From positions 14,808 through 78,807 of the forward strand of contig DALYDA010000001.1 of the NCBI GenBank assembly GCA_031973435.1: a stretch of 64,000 bases of DNA. The letters run 5' to 3'. Of the stretch, positions 9,367 through 17,645 are shown in pieces. Numbering within the stretch: position 1 is the first letter of the stretch; each line of letters begins with the position of its first letter. This stretch comes from HK-STAS-PATE-34 sp031973435 (lineage in GTDB: Bacteria; Patescibacteriota; Minisyncoccia; Phycocordibacterales; UBA9973). A program made the translations under genes and the position numbers. The notes under the pieces were generated by a model. That model made no database searches. It had not been told where the DNA came from and saw only the letters and a program-made list of their open reading frames with translations.

Positions 9367-9777
9367 TTATGCAAGTTTTTGGTTACACTCCTTTGCTATA
9401 TTGAGTGTTTCCTTTAACGCATTGTGGATTTGGGAAATTTGCTTGTCTCCCAATCGAATACGTATCCTTTTGCCTTCATGTGTAAATTCTATCGCGTGCT
9501 CTTCGACCTTGAAGAAAGTTTCTTCAGTAGAAGAATTGATCTCATGATCAATCTTTCCGTCATTTCTGTTCCCGTAAGGATGGCCTACAACTCTTATGAC
9601 CACATTCCAAGGGGAATCATATGATCTTCTGTGTGTCCATATAGAGAGAACATTTACAGTAAAAAATTTATTTTTGCCTGTAATTCCTCTTGTGTTTAGA
9701 GATATGTCGTAGGTAATTTTCATACCTATTCCGCGGGAGATTCTATCCTTTAGTGTATTTATTTTATAAGTAACCAT
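9367..9777 (-). CDS. Hypothetical protein, 136 aa
   Basis: No family recognised. The start is placed at the ATG at 9777 (MVTYKINTLKDR) because a convincing minus-strand promoter (TTGACA, 17-bp spacer, TAGTAT, 9825 down to 9797) would start transcription about 12 nt upstream of it; the longer frame to 9825 would begin inside the -35 box. The protein is soluble and mixed alpha/beta, with a His/Arg-rich middle (WTHRRSYDSP, RVVGHPYGNRND) and a C-terminal helix (QISQIHNALKETLNIAKEC). It converges with pgk and is followed upstream by the HIT gene. Confidence 0.6.
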   Translation of the reverse strand: MVTYKINTLKDRISRGIGMKITYDISLNTRGITGKNKFFTVNVLSIWTHRRSYDSPWNVVIRVVGHPYGNRNDGKIDHEINSSTEETFFKVEEHAIEFTHEGKRIRIRLGDKQISQIHNALKETLNIAKECNQKLA

Positions 9778-9796
9778 TCTGAAAGAAATTTTCAAA

Positions 9797-9825
9797 ATAC
9801 TAACTGTATTTAAGTATATTGTCAA
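9797..9825 (-). promoter_or_regulatory. Promoter of the 9367-9777 hypothetical gene
   Basis: On the minus strand: TTGACA (9825-9820), exactly 17 bp, TAGTAT (9802-9797). Confidence 0.65.
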
Positions 9826-9828
9826 ATT

Positions 9829-9860
9829 AAAAAATCCGCTATAGGGCGGATTTTATTTTT
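9829..9860 (-). terminator. Intrinsic terminator after the HIT gene
   Basis: AAAATCCGC / GGCGGATTTT hairpin overlapping the HIT stop codon, with a T-run on the minus strand. Confidence 0.7.
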
Positions 9861-10246
9861 TCTGCAATTTCCTCTGCTTCACCTTCTAGGTACGGATGAC
9901 CTGGCCAGTGCTTGAGTCCATCGTTATCAAAACGAGGAATTATGTGTACATGGTAATGAAAAACTACCTGTCCGGCAGCTGTCTCATTGTTTTGACCAAT
10001 ATTTATTCCATCTGCACCTAAAACTTTCTTTACTGTTTTCGCGATCCCTTTTGTTTTAGACATAATTTCTCCAAGTAAAATGTCCGGAATCTCATATAAG
10101 TTTTGATGGTGGCTTTTTGGAATTATTAAAGTATGCCCTTTGTTAATTGGATTGATGTCCAAAAATGCAAGAGTGTTTTCATCTTCATGAATTTTCGTGC
10201 ATGGTATTTCTCCCTTTATAATTTTGCAAAAAATACAATTATCCAT
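9839..10246 (-). CDS. HIT-family (histidine triad) nucleotide hydrolase
   Basis: A 135-aa Hint-like nucleoside phosphoramidase/hydrolase. The N-terminus MDNCIFCKIIKGEIPC is the standard HIT start with CxxC, followed by AFLDINPINKGHTLIIPKSH, and the catalytic histidine triad HYHVHIIPRF lies near residue 110. The start at 10246 is preferred over an upstream in-frame extension because a minus-strand promoter (TTGGTA, 17 bp, TATACT ending at 10253) places the transcription start at this codon, which suggests a leaderless mRNA. It is divergent from recJ, with 74 bp between start codons. Natural substrates of bacterial HIT proteins are poorly defined. Confidence 0.92.
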   Translation of the reverse strand: MDNCIFCKIIKGEIPCTKIHEDENTLAFLDINPINKGHTLIIPKSHHQNLYEIPDILLGEIMSKTKGIAKTVKKVLGADGINIGQNNETAAGQVVFHYHVHIIPRFDNDGLKHWPGHPYLEGEAEEIAEKIKSAL

Positions 10247-10252
10247 ATACAA

Positions 10253-10281
10253 AGTATAGTACACCAAGTCACAGATACCAA
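10253..10281 (-). promoter_or_regulatory. Promoter of the HIT gene
   Basis: Minus strand TTGGTA (10281-10276), 17 bp, TATACT (10258-10253), 6 bp before the ATG. Confidence 0.6.
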
Positions 10282-10320
10282 AACCAAGCATTATTTGCTT
10301 GTCATGATACAATCTCTTGT

Positions 10321-11976
10321 ATGCCAAACGACCTCATCGACATACTTCTTTCAAAAAGAGGGATAACTGACCCTGAAGAGAGGAGAAAGTTTCTCAATCC
10401 TTCCTACGAGAACGGCTTACACGACCCGTTTCTTATGCGTGACATGGAAAAGGCGACAGTCCGTGTATTTGAGGCGATGGAAGCGAAGGAGAAGATAGTT
10501 ATATATTCAGATTATGATTGTGACGGTATCCCAGGGGCTGTGATCCTTTCAGATCTACTCGATATTTGTGGTTACACGAACTACGAAGTTTATATCCCAG
10601 ACAGACATGATGAAGGGTACGGTTTGCATAAAGATGCAGTAGAGTCTTTTATAAACGATGGAGTGACTCTTATAATCACAATAGATCTCGGCATATCTGC
10701 TCACGAAGAAGTTTTGTTAGTAAATAGTAAGGGAGTGGATGTAATCATCACAGATCACCACCTTTGTGCAGGAGATGCACCAGAAGCATTTGCGATATTG
10801 AATCCAAAGATAGACGAATATCCGTACAAGATGCTTTGTGGATCTGGAGTTGTTTTCAAATTCGTTCAGGGATTTCTTTTTAAATACAGAGAATTTTATA
10901 AAATAAAAGAAGGATGGGAAAAGTGGATGCTCGACATGGCAGGACTCGCGACGCTATCTGATATGGTTCCACTTCTTGGAGAAAATAGAACGATAGCTTA
11001 CTTCGGTCTTCAGGTTCTCCGTAAATCAAAGCGACTCGGTTTTCGCGAGCTTCTAAAAACAATAAAACTTGATCAAAGTATTTTGACTGAGGATGATATC
11101 GCATTTTCCGTAACTCCAAAAATAAATGCAGCGTCCAGGCTCGACACTCCACGTCTTTCTTTTGAGTTATTAAAAACAAAAGATCCAGTCCGAGCAAAAG
11201 AACTCGCATCGAAACTCTCTAGTATCAACGATGAGCGAAAGATACTTGTGGCAACAGCAGTGAAAGAAGCGAAGAAGAAATTGAAAGCAAAAGATATCGG
11301 CAACTCAATCGTGATCGGGGATCCTTCATGGAGACCGGGGATACTCGGGCTTGTTGCTTCAAAGATACTCGACGAACACAAGATACCAGTTTTTGTCTGG
11401 GGAAGTGATGGTGAGGGTTTGATCAAAGGTTCTTGTAGGTCAGGAAGCATAGGGGTTCTCGACATCATGACAGGCGCGAAGGAGGCGTTGGTTGAATACG
11501 GTGGGCACCATGGCGCAGGAGGATTTGCGACGACAAAGGATTTACTCCATGATCTTCCGATGAGGATTGAGGAATCAGTAAAAGAAATTTTGGAAAAAGG
11601 AATTCCAGACGTAGAAACTGAAAGCGACCCACAAGATGCGATTGTAGACTTGTCGAACGTTTCTAGAAGGACATACAACAACATAGACATACTTTCACCG
11701 TTTGGATTCGAAAACCCAAAACCAATATTTCTTTTCTCTGGCGTGACAGTTGTGAATGTAAAACATTTTGGAAAAATGAAAGATCATTTGGAGTTAACTC
11801 TACGAGATGAATATGGGGAGTCTGTGGCAATCGCATTTTTCAAAACTTCTGACTCTTACAATTTCAAATTAGAAAATGGTGTGAAGTTAGATTTGTATGG
11901 AACTCTTGATTTATCCAACTTTCGGGGGTATGCAAATATAAGGATCCGGATTGTCGACTTGTGTCTTTCGAAATAA
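10321..11976 (+). CDS. recJ: Single-stranded-DNA-specific exonuclease RecJ
   Basis: 5'-3' ssDNA exonuclease of recombination and repair. The 551-aa protein has the DHH-phosphoesterase motifs in order: SDYDCDGIPGAVIL (motif I, residues about 63-77), TIDLGISAHEE (II), ITDHHLCAGD (III, DHH), the aspartate-bearing MLDMAGLATLSDMVPL (IV), and the DHHA1 motif YGGHHGAGGF near residue 395. A C-terminal OB-fold follows. Length is normal for short RecJ. The -10 TACAAT at 10308-10313 ends 7 nt before the ATG, so the mRNA is probably leaderless. It lies upstream of rnhA, which has its own promoter. Confidence 0.95.
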   Translation: MPNDLIDILLSKRGITDPEERRKFLNPSYENGLHDPFLMRDMEKATVRVFEAMEAKEKIVIYSDYDCDGIPGAVILSDLLDICGYTNYEVYIPDRHDEGYGLHKDAVESFINDGVTLIITIDLGISAHEEVLLVNSKGVDVIITDHHLCAGDAPEAFAILNPKIDEYPYKMLCGSGVVFKFVQGFLFKYREFYKIKEGWEKWMLDMAGLATLSDMVPLLGENRTIAYFGLQVLRKSKRLGFRELLKTIKLDQSILTEDDIAFSVTPKINAASRLDTPRLSFELLKTKDPVRAKELASKLSSINDERKILVATAVKEAKKKLKAKDIGNSIVIGDPSWRPGILGLVASKILDEHKIPVFVWGSDGEGLIKGSCRSGSIGVLDIMTGAKEALVEYGGHHGAGGFATTKDLLHDLPMRIEESVKEILEKGIPDVETESDPQDAIVDLSNVSRRTYNNIDILSPFGFENPKPIFLFSGVTVVNVKHFGKMKDHLELTLRDEYGESVAIAFFKTSDSYNFKLENGVKLDLYGTLDLSNFRGYANIRIRIVDLCLSK

Positions 11977-11994
11977 AAGGTGACTAGGTGCTTG

Positions 11995-12022
11995 TTGGAG
12001 TTTCTGGGACTTTTGCTACAAT
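11995..12022 (+). promoter_or_regulatory. Promoter of rnhA
   Basis: TTGGAG (11995-12000), 16 bp, TACAAT (12017-12022); the ATG follows after 6 bp. Confidence 0.6.
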
Positions 12023-12028
12023 ACTCTC

Positions 12029-12793
12029 ATGATAGTCATATATACAGATGGTTCATCTCGAGGCAACCCAGGTCCTGGAGGATGGGGAGCACTTATTGTT
12101 TCCAACTACAAAGAGTCTATGTCCAAAGAGGACAAAGGTGCTTGCAAGGTTGCAGAGCTCGGTGGACGTGAAGATATGACAACAAACAACAGGATGGAGC
12201 TCGTCGCTGCAAGAGAGTCTTTTTCATATGTTCTGTCTCGGAACATTGAAGGTGATCTAACTTTGTATACAGATTCTTCCTACGTCAGAGACGGACTAGA
12301 TGGCTGGGTATATGGCTGGGAAAAGAACGGATGGAAAACAAAAGCAGGTGAAGATGTACAAAACCAAGATATCTGGAAAGATCTCGCAGGACTACTTTTT
12401 CGTTTGAAACAATCACGCGAAGTAAACCTTGTAAAAGTTTCTGGACATCACGGCGTCGTGGCAAACGAACACGTCGACGAGATAGCAACATCATTTGCCG
12501 ACGGTGAACAAGTTTTACTTTTCACTGGGTCACTTTCACACTATGAGGAACTTATCGGTGGAGAAATATCTCTTTCAACGGAGACGAAAGGAGAGAAGAA
12601 GACATCAAAGCCCAAAACCAAAGGTCCTGCTTTTTCTTATGTTAGTTTGGTTTCTGGAAAAGTTCACACAGACAAGTCATGGGCAGAATGTGAAAAAAGA
12701 GTGAAAGGTAAAAAGGGAGTTAAATACAAAAAGGTTTTCTCCAAACAAGAAGAGGAGGATCTAGTAGCAGAATTTGGTAAAATAAAAAAATAG
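12029..12793 (+). CDS. rnhA: Ribonuclease HI with C-terminal viroplasmin-like (hybrid-binding) domain
   Basis: Cleaves RNA in RNA:DNA hybrids. The catalytic domain (about 1-165) opens with IYTDGSSRGNPGPGGWGALI (first Asp), then NNRMELVAARE (Glu), LYTDSSYVRDGL (Asp) and a C-terminal VSGHHGVVANEHVDE (His and Asp). After a Lys/Thr linker, residues about 205-254 (FSYVSLVSGKVHTDKSWAEC, then GKKGVKYKKVF) resemble the Cauli_VI/viroplasmin domain that binds hybrids. In eukaryotic RNase H1 that domain is N-terminal, so the C-terminal placement here is unusual. It is followed by an intrinsic terminator. Confidence 0.9.
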   Translation: MIVIYTDGSSRGNPGPGGWGALIVSNYKESMSKEDKGACKVAELGGREDMTTNNRMELVAARESFSYVLSRNIEGDLTLYTDSSYVRDGLDGWVYGWEKNGWKTKAGEDVQNQDIWKDLAGLLFRLKQSREVNLVKVSGHHGVVANEHVDEIATSFADGEQVLLFTGSLSHYEELIGGEISLSTETKGEKKTSKPKTKGPAFSYVSLVSGKVHTDKSWAECEKRVKGKKGVKYKKVFSKQEEEDLVAEFGKIKK

Positions 12794-12811
12794 TATTTCA
12801 AATACTATTTT
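12788..12811 (+). terminator. Intrinsic terminator after rnhA
   Basis: AAATAGTATTT / AAATACTATTT hairpin across the rnhA stop. It also serves the converging small gene. Confidence 0.65.
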
Positions 12812-12996
12812 GCGAGCTCTCTTTTATGGGCAGTGTTTCTTCTTTTGAGTATTTTGTTCCAATACTTCATCCTTCTTTTAGGAGAAAAAGTAAGAAGTAA
12901 GTCATAGTCGATATCTAGAGATTTATGAAACTCGTCTTCTCTTAAATACAAAAATCTCCAAATATTTCTGATACGACTTTTAAGATAATTTAGCAT
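12805..12996 (-). CDS. Small basic hypothetical protein, 63 aa
   Basis: No family recognised. It is a highly basic, tryptophan-containing peptide (IRNIWRFLYLRED, FSPKRRMKYWNKILKRR), predicted soluble and possibly nucleic-acid binding by charge only. It converges on rnhA and its stop lies inside the shared terminator hairpin, which is consistent with a genuine gene. A TAATCT box about 20 nt upstream on the minus strand could be its -10. A chance ORF cannot be excluded. Confidence 0.45.
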   Translation of the reverse strand: MLNYLKSRIRNIWRFLYLREDEFHKSLDIDYDLLLTFSPKRRMKYWNKILKRRNTAHKRELAK

Positions 12997-13046
12997 CTCA
13001 AGTTTTTTCTTAGATTATCATGAACTAGTTTTTTGTCCAACTAATC

Positions 13047-14543
13047 ATGCCTTCGAAACTTACATACACAATAATATTTGGTTTTATATCTGGTGTTCTC
13101 TTGGAGACATATTTGGATATAGATGAAAGTTTGTTGCTCTGGGTATTTCTCGGGGCAGTATGTCTTTCTGTGATCGGGCTTATCAATTATAGGTTTGGAA
13201 GAAGTGCACTACTTGTTAGTGTTTTTTTGATCTCATTTGTACTCGGAGTTGTACGTATGGTACAGAGCGAAGAAGTTGTTGTAGATACTCTTTCTGAATT
13301 TGTTGGTGAAGAAATAGAAATAGAGGGAACTGTGGCTTCCGAAGTAGAAAGACGAGAGAAAAATCAGAGGTTTGTTTTGGAGGTGGAAGGTTCTGATCCA
13401 AGAATACTGGTATCTACGGAACTTTACCCATCCTTTTACTATGGAGACATTGTTACAGTATCTGGAACACTGAAAGAGCCATCCAGTTTCACCACTGACC
13501 AAGGAAAGGAGTTCGATTATGCAGGGTATCTTTATAAAGACAATATCTACTACACAATGAGTTTTGTAGATGTAGTAAAGACAGGACACGAACCAAAATC
13601 TAGATTCCATGAAACACTGTTTCGATTTAAAGGGTCAGTAATTTCAAACATAGAAGACGTGGTCCCTCCGCCTGAAAGCACATTTCTCTCTGGGATATCT
13701 CTCGGTGCAAGGTCTGGAATACCGGAAGAACTAAGAAACAAGTTTATAACTACAGGAACCATCCATATCGTCGCGCTTTCCGGTTACAATATTTCTGTTG
13801 TTGCAAAAGGGATACAGCAGTTCTTTTCTTACTTCTTTTCCCACTACCTATCTTTGTCATTCGGCGCATTTTCTATTGTTCTTTTTGTTCTTATGACAGG
13901 TGCCCAGGCAACTGCCGTTCGAGCGGGTATCATGGCACTCCTCGTGGTGTTAGCGAAGGCAACTGGGAGAACATACGAAATCTCTAGAGCACTTTTTATC
14001 GCTGGGTTTTTAATGGTACTTGTGAATCCTTCGATACTTGTTTTTGATGTATCTTTCCAGCTGTCATTTATCGCAACACTAGGAATAATACACTTCACTC
14101 CTGTATTCGAAAGGTGGATGGGGAAGAAGGAAACAGAACCTATGCCAAAAAAGCTACTCGCAAAATCAAAACTATTTATTCGAGATATTATTGCGACAAC
14201 TCTCTCTGCGCAAGTAGCCGTGCTTCCATTTATCATTTACAAAATGGGTACGCTCTCAGTTGTGTCTTTCCCAATAAACATACTTATACTTCCTTTTATC
14301 CCTGTCACAATGTACCTAGGTTTTTTTATTGGGATTTTCGGATTCTTAGGATCATGGGTTGTCTTTCCGTTTGGGTATGTCGCCTACAAATTGCTGTCTT
14401 TCGTGCTTTGGTTGATAGACAAAGGGTCAAGTCTTAAAAATGCTTCTATTTCTGTGCAGACTTTTCCATTATGGCTCTGTGCTTCAATCTATTTAGTCTT
14501 GATACTTTTCTTATATATAAAAGAAAAAAACAAAGCGCCATAG
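13047..14543 (+). CDS. comEC: ComEC/Rec2 competence channel protein (membrane part only)
   Basis: Inner-membrane channel for uptake of transforming ssDNA. The 498-aa protein has two or three N-terminal TM helices, a DUF4131-like OB segment (GEEIEIEGTVASEVERRE), then the ComEC competence domain with the hallmark IHIVALSGYNISVV (family ALSGLH/N), GAQATAVRAGIMALL and many TM helices. It stops after the competence domain. The metallo-beta-lactamase-like domain usually fused at the C-terminus is instead encoded separately at 18275-19132. Together with pilB/pilC it suggests DNA uptake capacity. A terminator follows. Confidence 0.9.
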   Translation: MPSKLTYTIIFGFISGVLLETYLDIDESLLLWVFLGAVCLSVIGLINYRFGRSALLVSVFLISFVLGVVRMVQSEEVVVDTLSEFVGEEIEIEGTVASEVERREKNQRFVLEVEGSDPRILVSTELYPSFYYGDIVTVSGTLKEPSSFTTDQGKEFDYAGYLYKDNIYYTMSFVDVVKTGHEPKSRFHETLFRFKGSVISNIEDVVPPPESTFLSGISLGARSGIPEELRNKFITTGTIHIVALSGYNISVVAKGIQQFFSYFFSHYLSLSFGAFSIVLFVLMTGAQATAVRAGIMALLVVLAKATGRTYEISRALFIAGFLMVLVNPSILVFDVSFQLSFIATLGIIHFTPVFERWMGKKETEPMPKKLLAKSKLFIRDIIATTLSAQVAVLPFIIYKMGTLSVVSFPINILILPFIPVTMYLGFFIGIFGFLGSWVVFPFGYVAYKLLSFVLWLIDKGSSLKNASISVQTFPLWLCASIYLVLILFLYIKEKNKAP

Positions 14544-14557
14544 CGGCGCTTTGTTTA
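14528..14557. terminator. Bidirectional terminator between comEC and the minus-strand membrane pair
   Basis: ACAAAGCGCC / GGCGCTTTGT stem with A-rich and T-rich flanks, between two converging genes. Confidence 0.8.
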
Positions 14558-14559
14558 GA

Positions 14560-14850
14560 CTATTTTACTGTTTTCTTCTTGGGTGCAACCTTCTTTGCTA
14601 TTTTAGTTCTTATTTTGTCAGTAGTCTTCTTTGCTTTTGGTTCTAGTGTCTTTGCCATACTTTTTATATTTTTCTCTATTTTCTTTACCTTTTTTACTGT
14701 TTCTTTGATTTGTTTCTTTTTTACATCTATAATCTTTCCCATCTTTTTTCTTGTTTCTGCACCCTTCTTTGTTTTATATAGATATATAGCTCCAGCTGTT
14801 GCTGCGAGCGCTATTCCAGTTGCGATTGCTTTGTTTGTTTTCTTTTTCAT
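14560..14850 (-). CDS. Lysine-rich YtxH-like small membrane protein, 96 aa
   Basis: One N-terminal hydrophobic helix (AIATGIALAATAGAIYLYKT) followed by an extremely Lys-rich amphipathic helix that could form a coiled coil (VKKKQIKETVKKVKKIEKNI) and a KKVAPKKKTVK tail. This resembles YtxH/gas-vesicle-protein-like envelope proteins, but the low complexity makes homology weak. It lies 21 bp after a second small membrane protein on the same strand, so they are probably co-transcribed. Confidence 0.65.
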   Translation of the reverse strand: MKKKTNKAIATGIALAATAGAIYLYKTKKGAETRKKMGKIIDVKKKQIKETVKKVKKIEKNIKSMAKTLEPKAKKTTDKIRTKIAKKVAPKKKTVK

Positions 14851-14871
14851 ATGGATGTTGTTATTTGTAAT

Positions 14872-15132
14872 TTACTTTTTTGTCTTCTTTTTCTTTTTCA
14901 TTACTGAAAACACACTATGAACAATAGTTCGAGCTTTCTCCACATCTTCTTTTATATTTTCTGTGGCATGATGCACATCTTCTGTTACAAGTTTTGCTTC
15001 ATCAGCAATAGCATTTAATTTCTTTAGAAGTTTGGTTAAATAATATCCAATTAAGATTCCAAAAAAAATAAAAATAATAAAACCGAAGCTTGCAATAATA
15101 AAAAATGTGTCCATTTGCTCAAATTCTGTCAT
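14872..15132 (-). CDS. Small membrane protein with coiled-coil tail (DUF948-like), 86 aa
   Basis: A single TM helix (FFIIASFGFIIFIFFGILIG) followed by an acidic amphipathic helix (ADEAKLVTEDVHHATENIKE) and a Lys-rich end, the arrangement seen in DUF948 proteins. A minus-strand TATAAT at 15144-15139 ends 6 nt before the ATG, so this is the promoter-proximal gene of a two-gene leaderless operon with the Lys-rich neighbour. Function unknown. Confidence 0.65.
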   Translation of the reverse strand: MTEFEQMDTFFIIASFGFIIFIFFGILIGYYLTKLLKKLNAIADEAKLVTEDVHHATENIKEDVEKARTIVHSVFSVMKKKKKTKK

Positions 15133-15206
15133 AAGATTATTATAGCATCTATCTAAGCGAGCTAGAAAATAAAAATACTAAATATTTTGCGATGTGCATC
15201 TCTCTG

Positions 15207-15235
15207 TTTACTAAAGAGTATCTTCCGGGTATAAT
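15207..15235 (+). promoter_or_regulatory. Promoter of the alpha/beta-hydrolase gene
   Basis: TTTACT (15207-15212), 17 bp, TATAAT (15230-15235); the ATG follows after 7 bp. Confidence 0.6.
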
Positions 15236-15242
15236 TTTCTAC

Positions 15243-16385
15243 ATGGAACCAAATTCAATAAATAGCCAAAACCCTATACTGCAAAAGCCAGATTTTAATC
15301 CAAATACTCGCGTAATCAAGAATAGAAGAGGTCTCATTGTAGGTGGTACTGTCTTTGTGCTAGTTTTCGTGGCCGTTTTAGTTACATTAGCTTTTCGTGA
15401 CTCTAGTTCAGATTCTAAATATGCAGACAAAATAGAAAAGTGGGAGGCAAAACAAGAGCAAAAGTTGAGCCTAGGAAATATAGCAGGTTCAGGTTTGTCA
15501 GATGAAGAAGATGATGATTCCTCTGGAAACTCTTCAGGGGATAGTTCAAATGGATCAGTTTCTGGCCCCATTTCATATGACGAAGATTATACAGTCACAA
15601 CAAAGAAAGATGTTGTTTATGGAACAGTAGATGGAACATCTCTAAAAATTGATATCTACACTCCAAACGGAGTATCTGGTGCAACTCCAGCTATTATGTA
15701 CATTCACGGAGGAGGTTTCCGTGGTGGAAGTAAAAATGGAGTAGCAGATGACTCTCTTATGCTTGCAAAGCACGGTATCGCTGTTGTGGCGGTAGATTAC
15801 CGTCTCTCCGGTGTAGCAGAATTCCCAGCTCAAATACATGATGTTAAAGGAGCAACACGCTTTATAAAAGCAAACGCTTCTACTTACAATATCGATCCAA
15901 ACAAAATCTTTTCTCTTGGGGAATCAGCAGGAGGAGTTCTGGCTTCACTTCTTGGTGTAACAAAAACTGGAACAACACTAGAAGGTACTGTTGGTGGAAA
16001 CACTTCTTATAATAGTGGAGTTATTGGAGTAATAAATATTTCAGGAAGCTATGTTGCTTCTATTGTCGACACGATGTCTGGAGGAATCAAGAATGCCATC
16101 TCTGCGGTTGTTGATTGTTCTCCTGTGCCAAGTAGTACATGTGAGAGCGAGTATGAACCACTCTCACCAGAGACATATATAGATAGCACAGACGCTCCAT
16201 TTATAATTCTTCATGGAGACAAAGATGGAAGTGTACCAACTATCCAAGCCGAGACACTTCAAGACAAACTTCAAACAAAAGGTGTTTCAGCAGAACTTCA
16301 TGTTGCACCAGATCTTGCACACGTTGGAGGGTTACTCTCTCGCTATCTCGACGAAGTGATCAGTTTCATAAATTCAAACATCTAA
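15243..16385 (+). CDS. Membrane-anchored alpha/beta hydrolase (carboxylesterase/BD-FAE-like)
   Basis: The 380-aa protein has an N-terminal cytoplasmic tail, one TM anchor (GLIVGGTVFVLVFVAVLV, about residues 33-50), a Ser/Asp/Gly-rich linker and an extracytoplasmic alpha/beta-hydrolase domain. The oxyanion-hole motif IHGGGFRGG, nucleophile elbow LGESAGGVLAS, catalytic Asp in LHGDKDGSVPT and catalytic His in DLAHVGGL are all visible, as in acetyl/feruloyl esterase-like enzymes. ATG 15243 is chosen over an upstream in-frame start because the TATAAT box lies 7 nt before it. Substrate unknown. Confidence 0.88.
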   Translation: MEPNSINSQNPILQKPDFNPNTRVIKNRRGLIVGGTVFVLVFVAVLVTLAFRDSSSDSKYADKIEKWEAKQEQKLSLGNIAGSGLSDEEDDDSSGNSSGDSSNGSVSGPISYDEDYTVTTKKDVVYGTVDGTSLKIDIYTPNGVSGATPAIMYIHGGGFRGGSKNGVADDSLMLAKHGIAVVAVDYRLSGVAEFPAQIHDVKGATRFIKANASTYNIDPNKIFSLGESAGGVLASLLGVTKTGTTLEGTVGGNTSYNSGVIGVINISGSYVASIVDTMSGGIKNAISAVVDCSPVPSSTCESEYEPLSPETYIDSTDAPFIILHGDKDGSVPTIQAETLQDKLQTKGVSAELHVAPDLAHVGGLLSRYLDEVISFINSNI

Positions 16386-16386
16386 C

Positions 16387-16415
16387 AAAAAAACCGCTCA
16401 TATGAGCGGTTTTTT
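16387..16415 (+). terminator. Intrinsic terminator after the esterase gene
   Basis: AAAAAACCGCTCA / TGAGCGGTTTTTT hairpin. A nearly identical copy occurs at 17027-17054. Confidence 0.85.
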
Positions 16416-16432
16416 GATTAACAAAGTAGGTT

Positions 16433-16900
16433 TTATTGGCAAGCCACAGTTGAGTAATCAACGTGACCTCTCCCTGTTCTACATGACCAGGTTTTTTCTG
16501 GTGTTTCTTCTAGTACCCACTCACCTCCAACATAAGAAGCTTCTCCTTCCAGCCTCTCTTTATTGACTGAGTCGTCTAGTGTTGGAACGACTGCAACAAT
16601 GTTATAAAGGGTATCAGATATTTTTGTTGAAGTTACGGTAGGGATTCCTCCCTCAGATGGACTAAAGTCAACATCCCAAGTATTTTCTACCAAGTCTTTT
16701 GCTTCACTGGCTGTCAAATCTTCTACTATAATTTTATTGTCATTATTTTCGTTAGTATCTTTTTCTGAAACTTTATCAGTTTCTTTGATTAGATAGCTCT
16801 TTATCTCAGATATGTCACTGCCTGTTTTTTGGTAAAGATAAATATTTATTCCAGATAAGATTATTGCGAAAACTACTCCTATTTCTATAATTTTTGTCAT
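16433..16900 (-). CDS. Hypothetical membrane-anchored protein, 155 aa
   Basis: No family recognised. One N-terminal TM helix (EIGVVFAIILSGINIYLY), an Asn/Asp/Lys linker, and a small extracytoplasmic domain with DLTASEAKDLVENTWDVDF and a C-terminal WSCRTGRGHVDYSTVACQ whose two cysteines could form a disulfide. ATG 16900 is preferred over a longer frame because it places the TM helix at the N-terminus and lies about 25 nt after a minus-strand TATAAT. It converges with the esterase gene. Confidence 0.65.
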   Translation of the reverse strand: MTKIIEIGVVFAIILSGINIYLYQKTGSDISEIKSYLIKETDKVSEKDTNENNDNKIIVEDLTASEAKDLVENTWDVDFSPSEGGIPTVTSTKISDTLYNIVAVVPTLDDSVNKERLEGEASYVGGEWVLEETPEKTWSCRTGRGHVDYSTVACQ

Positions 16901-17026
16901 ATTTAAAAATTTCTTATAAATAATAATCTCTATTATAACTGAAATGTCTAGAAAATGTGACAATTTTACAACTAGAGACGAATACATTAAACAGTTTTAA
17001 ATAATTATAAGGATAAATATTTATAT

Positions 17027-17054
17027 AAAAAAACCGCTCAGATGAGCGGTTTTA
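17027..17054 (-). terminator. Intrinsic terminator for the 17038-17535 gene
   Basis: AAAACCGCTCA / TGAGCGGTTTT hairpin overlapping the stop codon of the minus-strand gene. Confidence 0.7.
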
Positions 17055-17535
17055 AATACTCTGAAATATACATTATTTTTAAATTATTGCTGTCTTCTTT
17101 TATAATATCTTCCAATATTATTTCATCAGTTTTTAAATTGTCAAATATGAATATTTCATCATCCTCTGTTAAATTTTCTGTTAAAACAGCCTCGTTGCCT
17201 TCGAAGGTGCACGTTACCTTTCTCAGGGTAACAAATCTCACTAACAATGGGACTTCTGCATTTTCTTGTTCTTGATAATTTTTGCATAGTCCTTGCAAAC
17301 TATCTCTTTTGGTTTGCTCATCGTTTTTTGAAGAATCAAAAACAAAATAAGAAATATCCTTTTTCGTCCAAACTTTTAGTAAGAAAAAAAGTTTTTCCTT
17401 AATTTGTAATTTGACTGTTGCTTCGTTAATTTTCGGGATGAGTGTATCTATCCCCATTATCATACCCCCGAACATGGTATTTATAATTTTTATTTTTCTC
17501 AACACAGTCTTTAATTTTCTTTTCTTATACCACAT
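17038..17535 (-). CDS. Hypothetical protein, up to 165 aa
   Basis: No family recognised. Mostly charged and soluble, with a basic N-terminus and acidic C-terminal half (LTEDDEIFIFDNLKTDEIIL). The start is uncertain: candidates are 17535 (MWYKKRK), or internal Met codons near MFGGMIMGIDTL with TATAAA-like boxes close by. The stop codon sits in a terminator hairpin, which supports a real gene. The function cannot be inferred from neighbours. Confidence 0.5.
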   Translation of the reverse strand: MWYKKRKLKTVLRKIKIINTMFGGMIMGIDTLIPKINEATVKLQIKEKLFFLLKVWTKKDISYFVFDSSKNDEQTKRDSLQGLCKNYQEQENAEVPLLVRFVTLRKVTCTFEGNEAVLTENLTEDDEIFIFDNLKTDEIILEDIIKEDSNNLKIMYISEYLKPLI

Positions 17536-17614
17536 GTTTTTATATGTCGCAATACCTACTTTTTAAGTAGATAATTTACAGGGTGGGCGGTATAAGAAAA
17601 GAACAATTTACATT

Positions 17615-17645
17615 AAATCCGGGACAAATTCCCGGATTTTTATTT
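17615..17645 (-). terminator. Intrinsic terminator after the superoxide dismutase gene
   Basis: AAATCCGGG / CCCGGATTT stem with a 7-nt loop at the end of the minus-strand gene. Confidence 0.75.

Noticed and set aside
14471..14920. Phe-rich + strand ORF after comEC
   Set aside because: It is the antisense of the Lys-rich minus-strand protein (AAA/TTT complement) and begins inside comEC.
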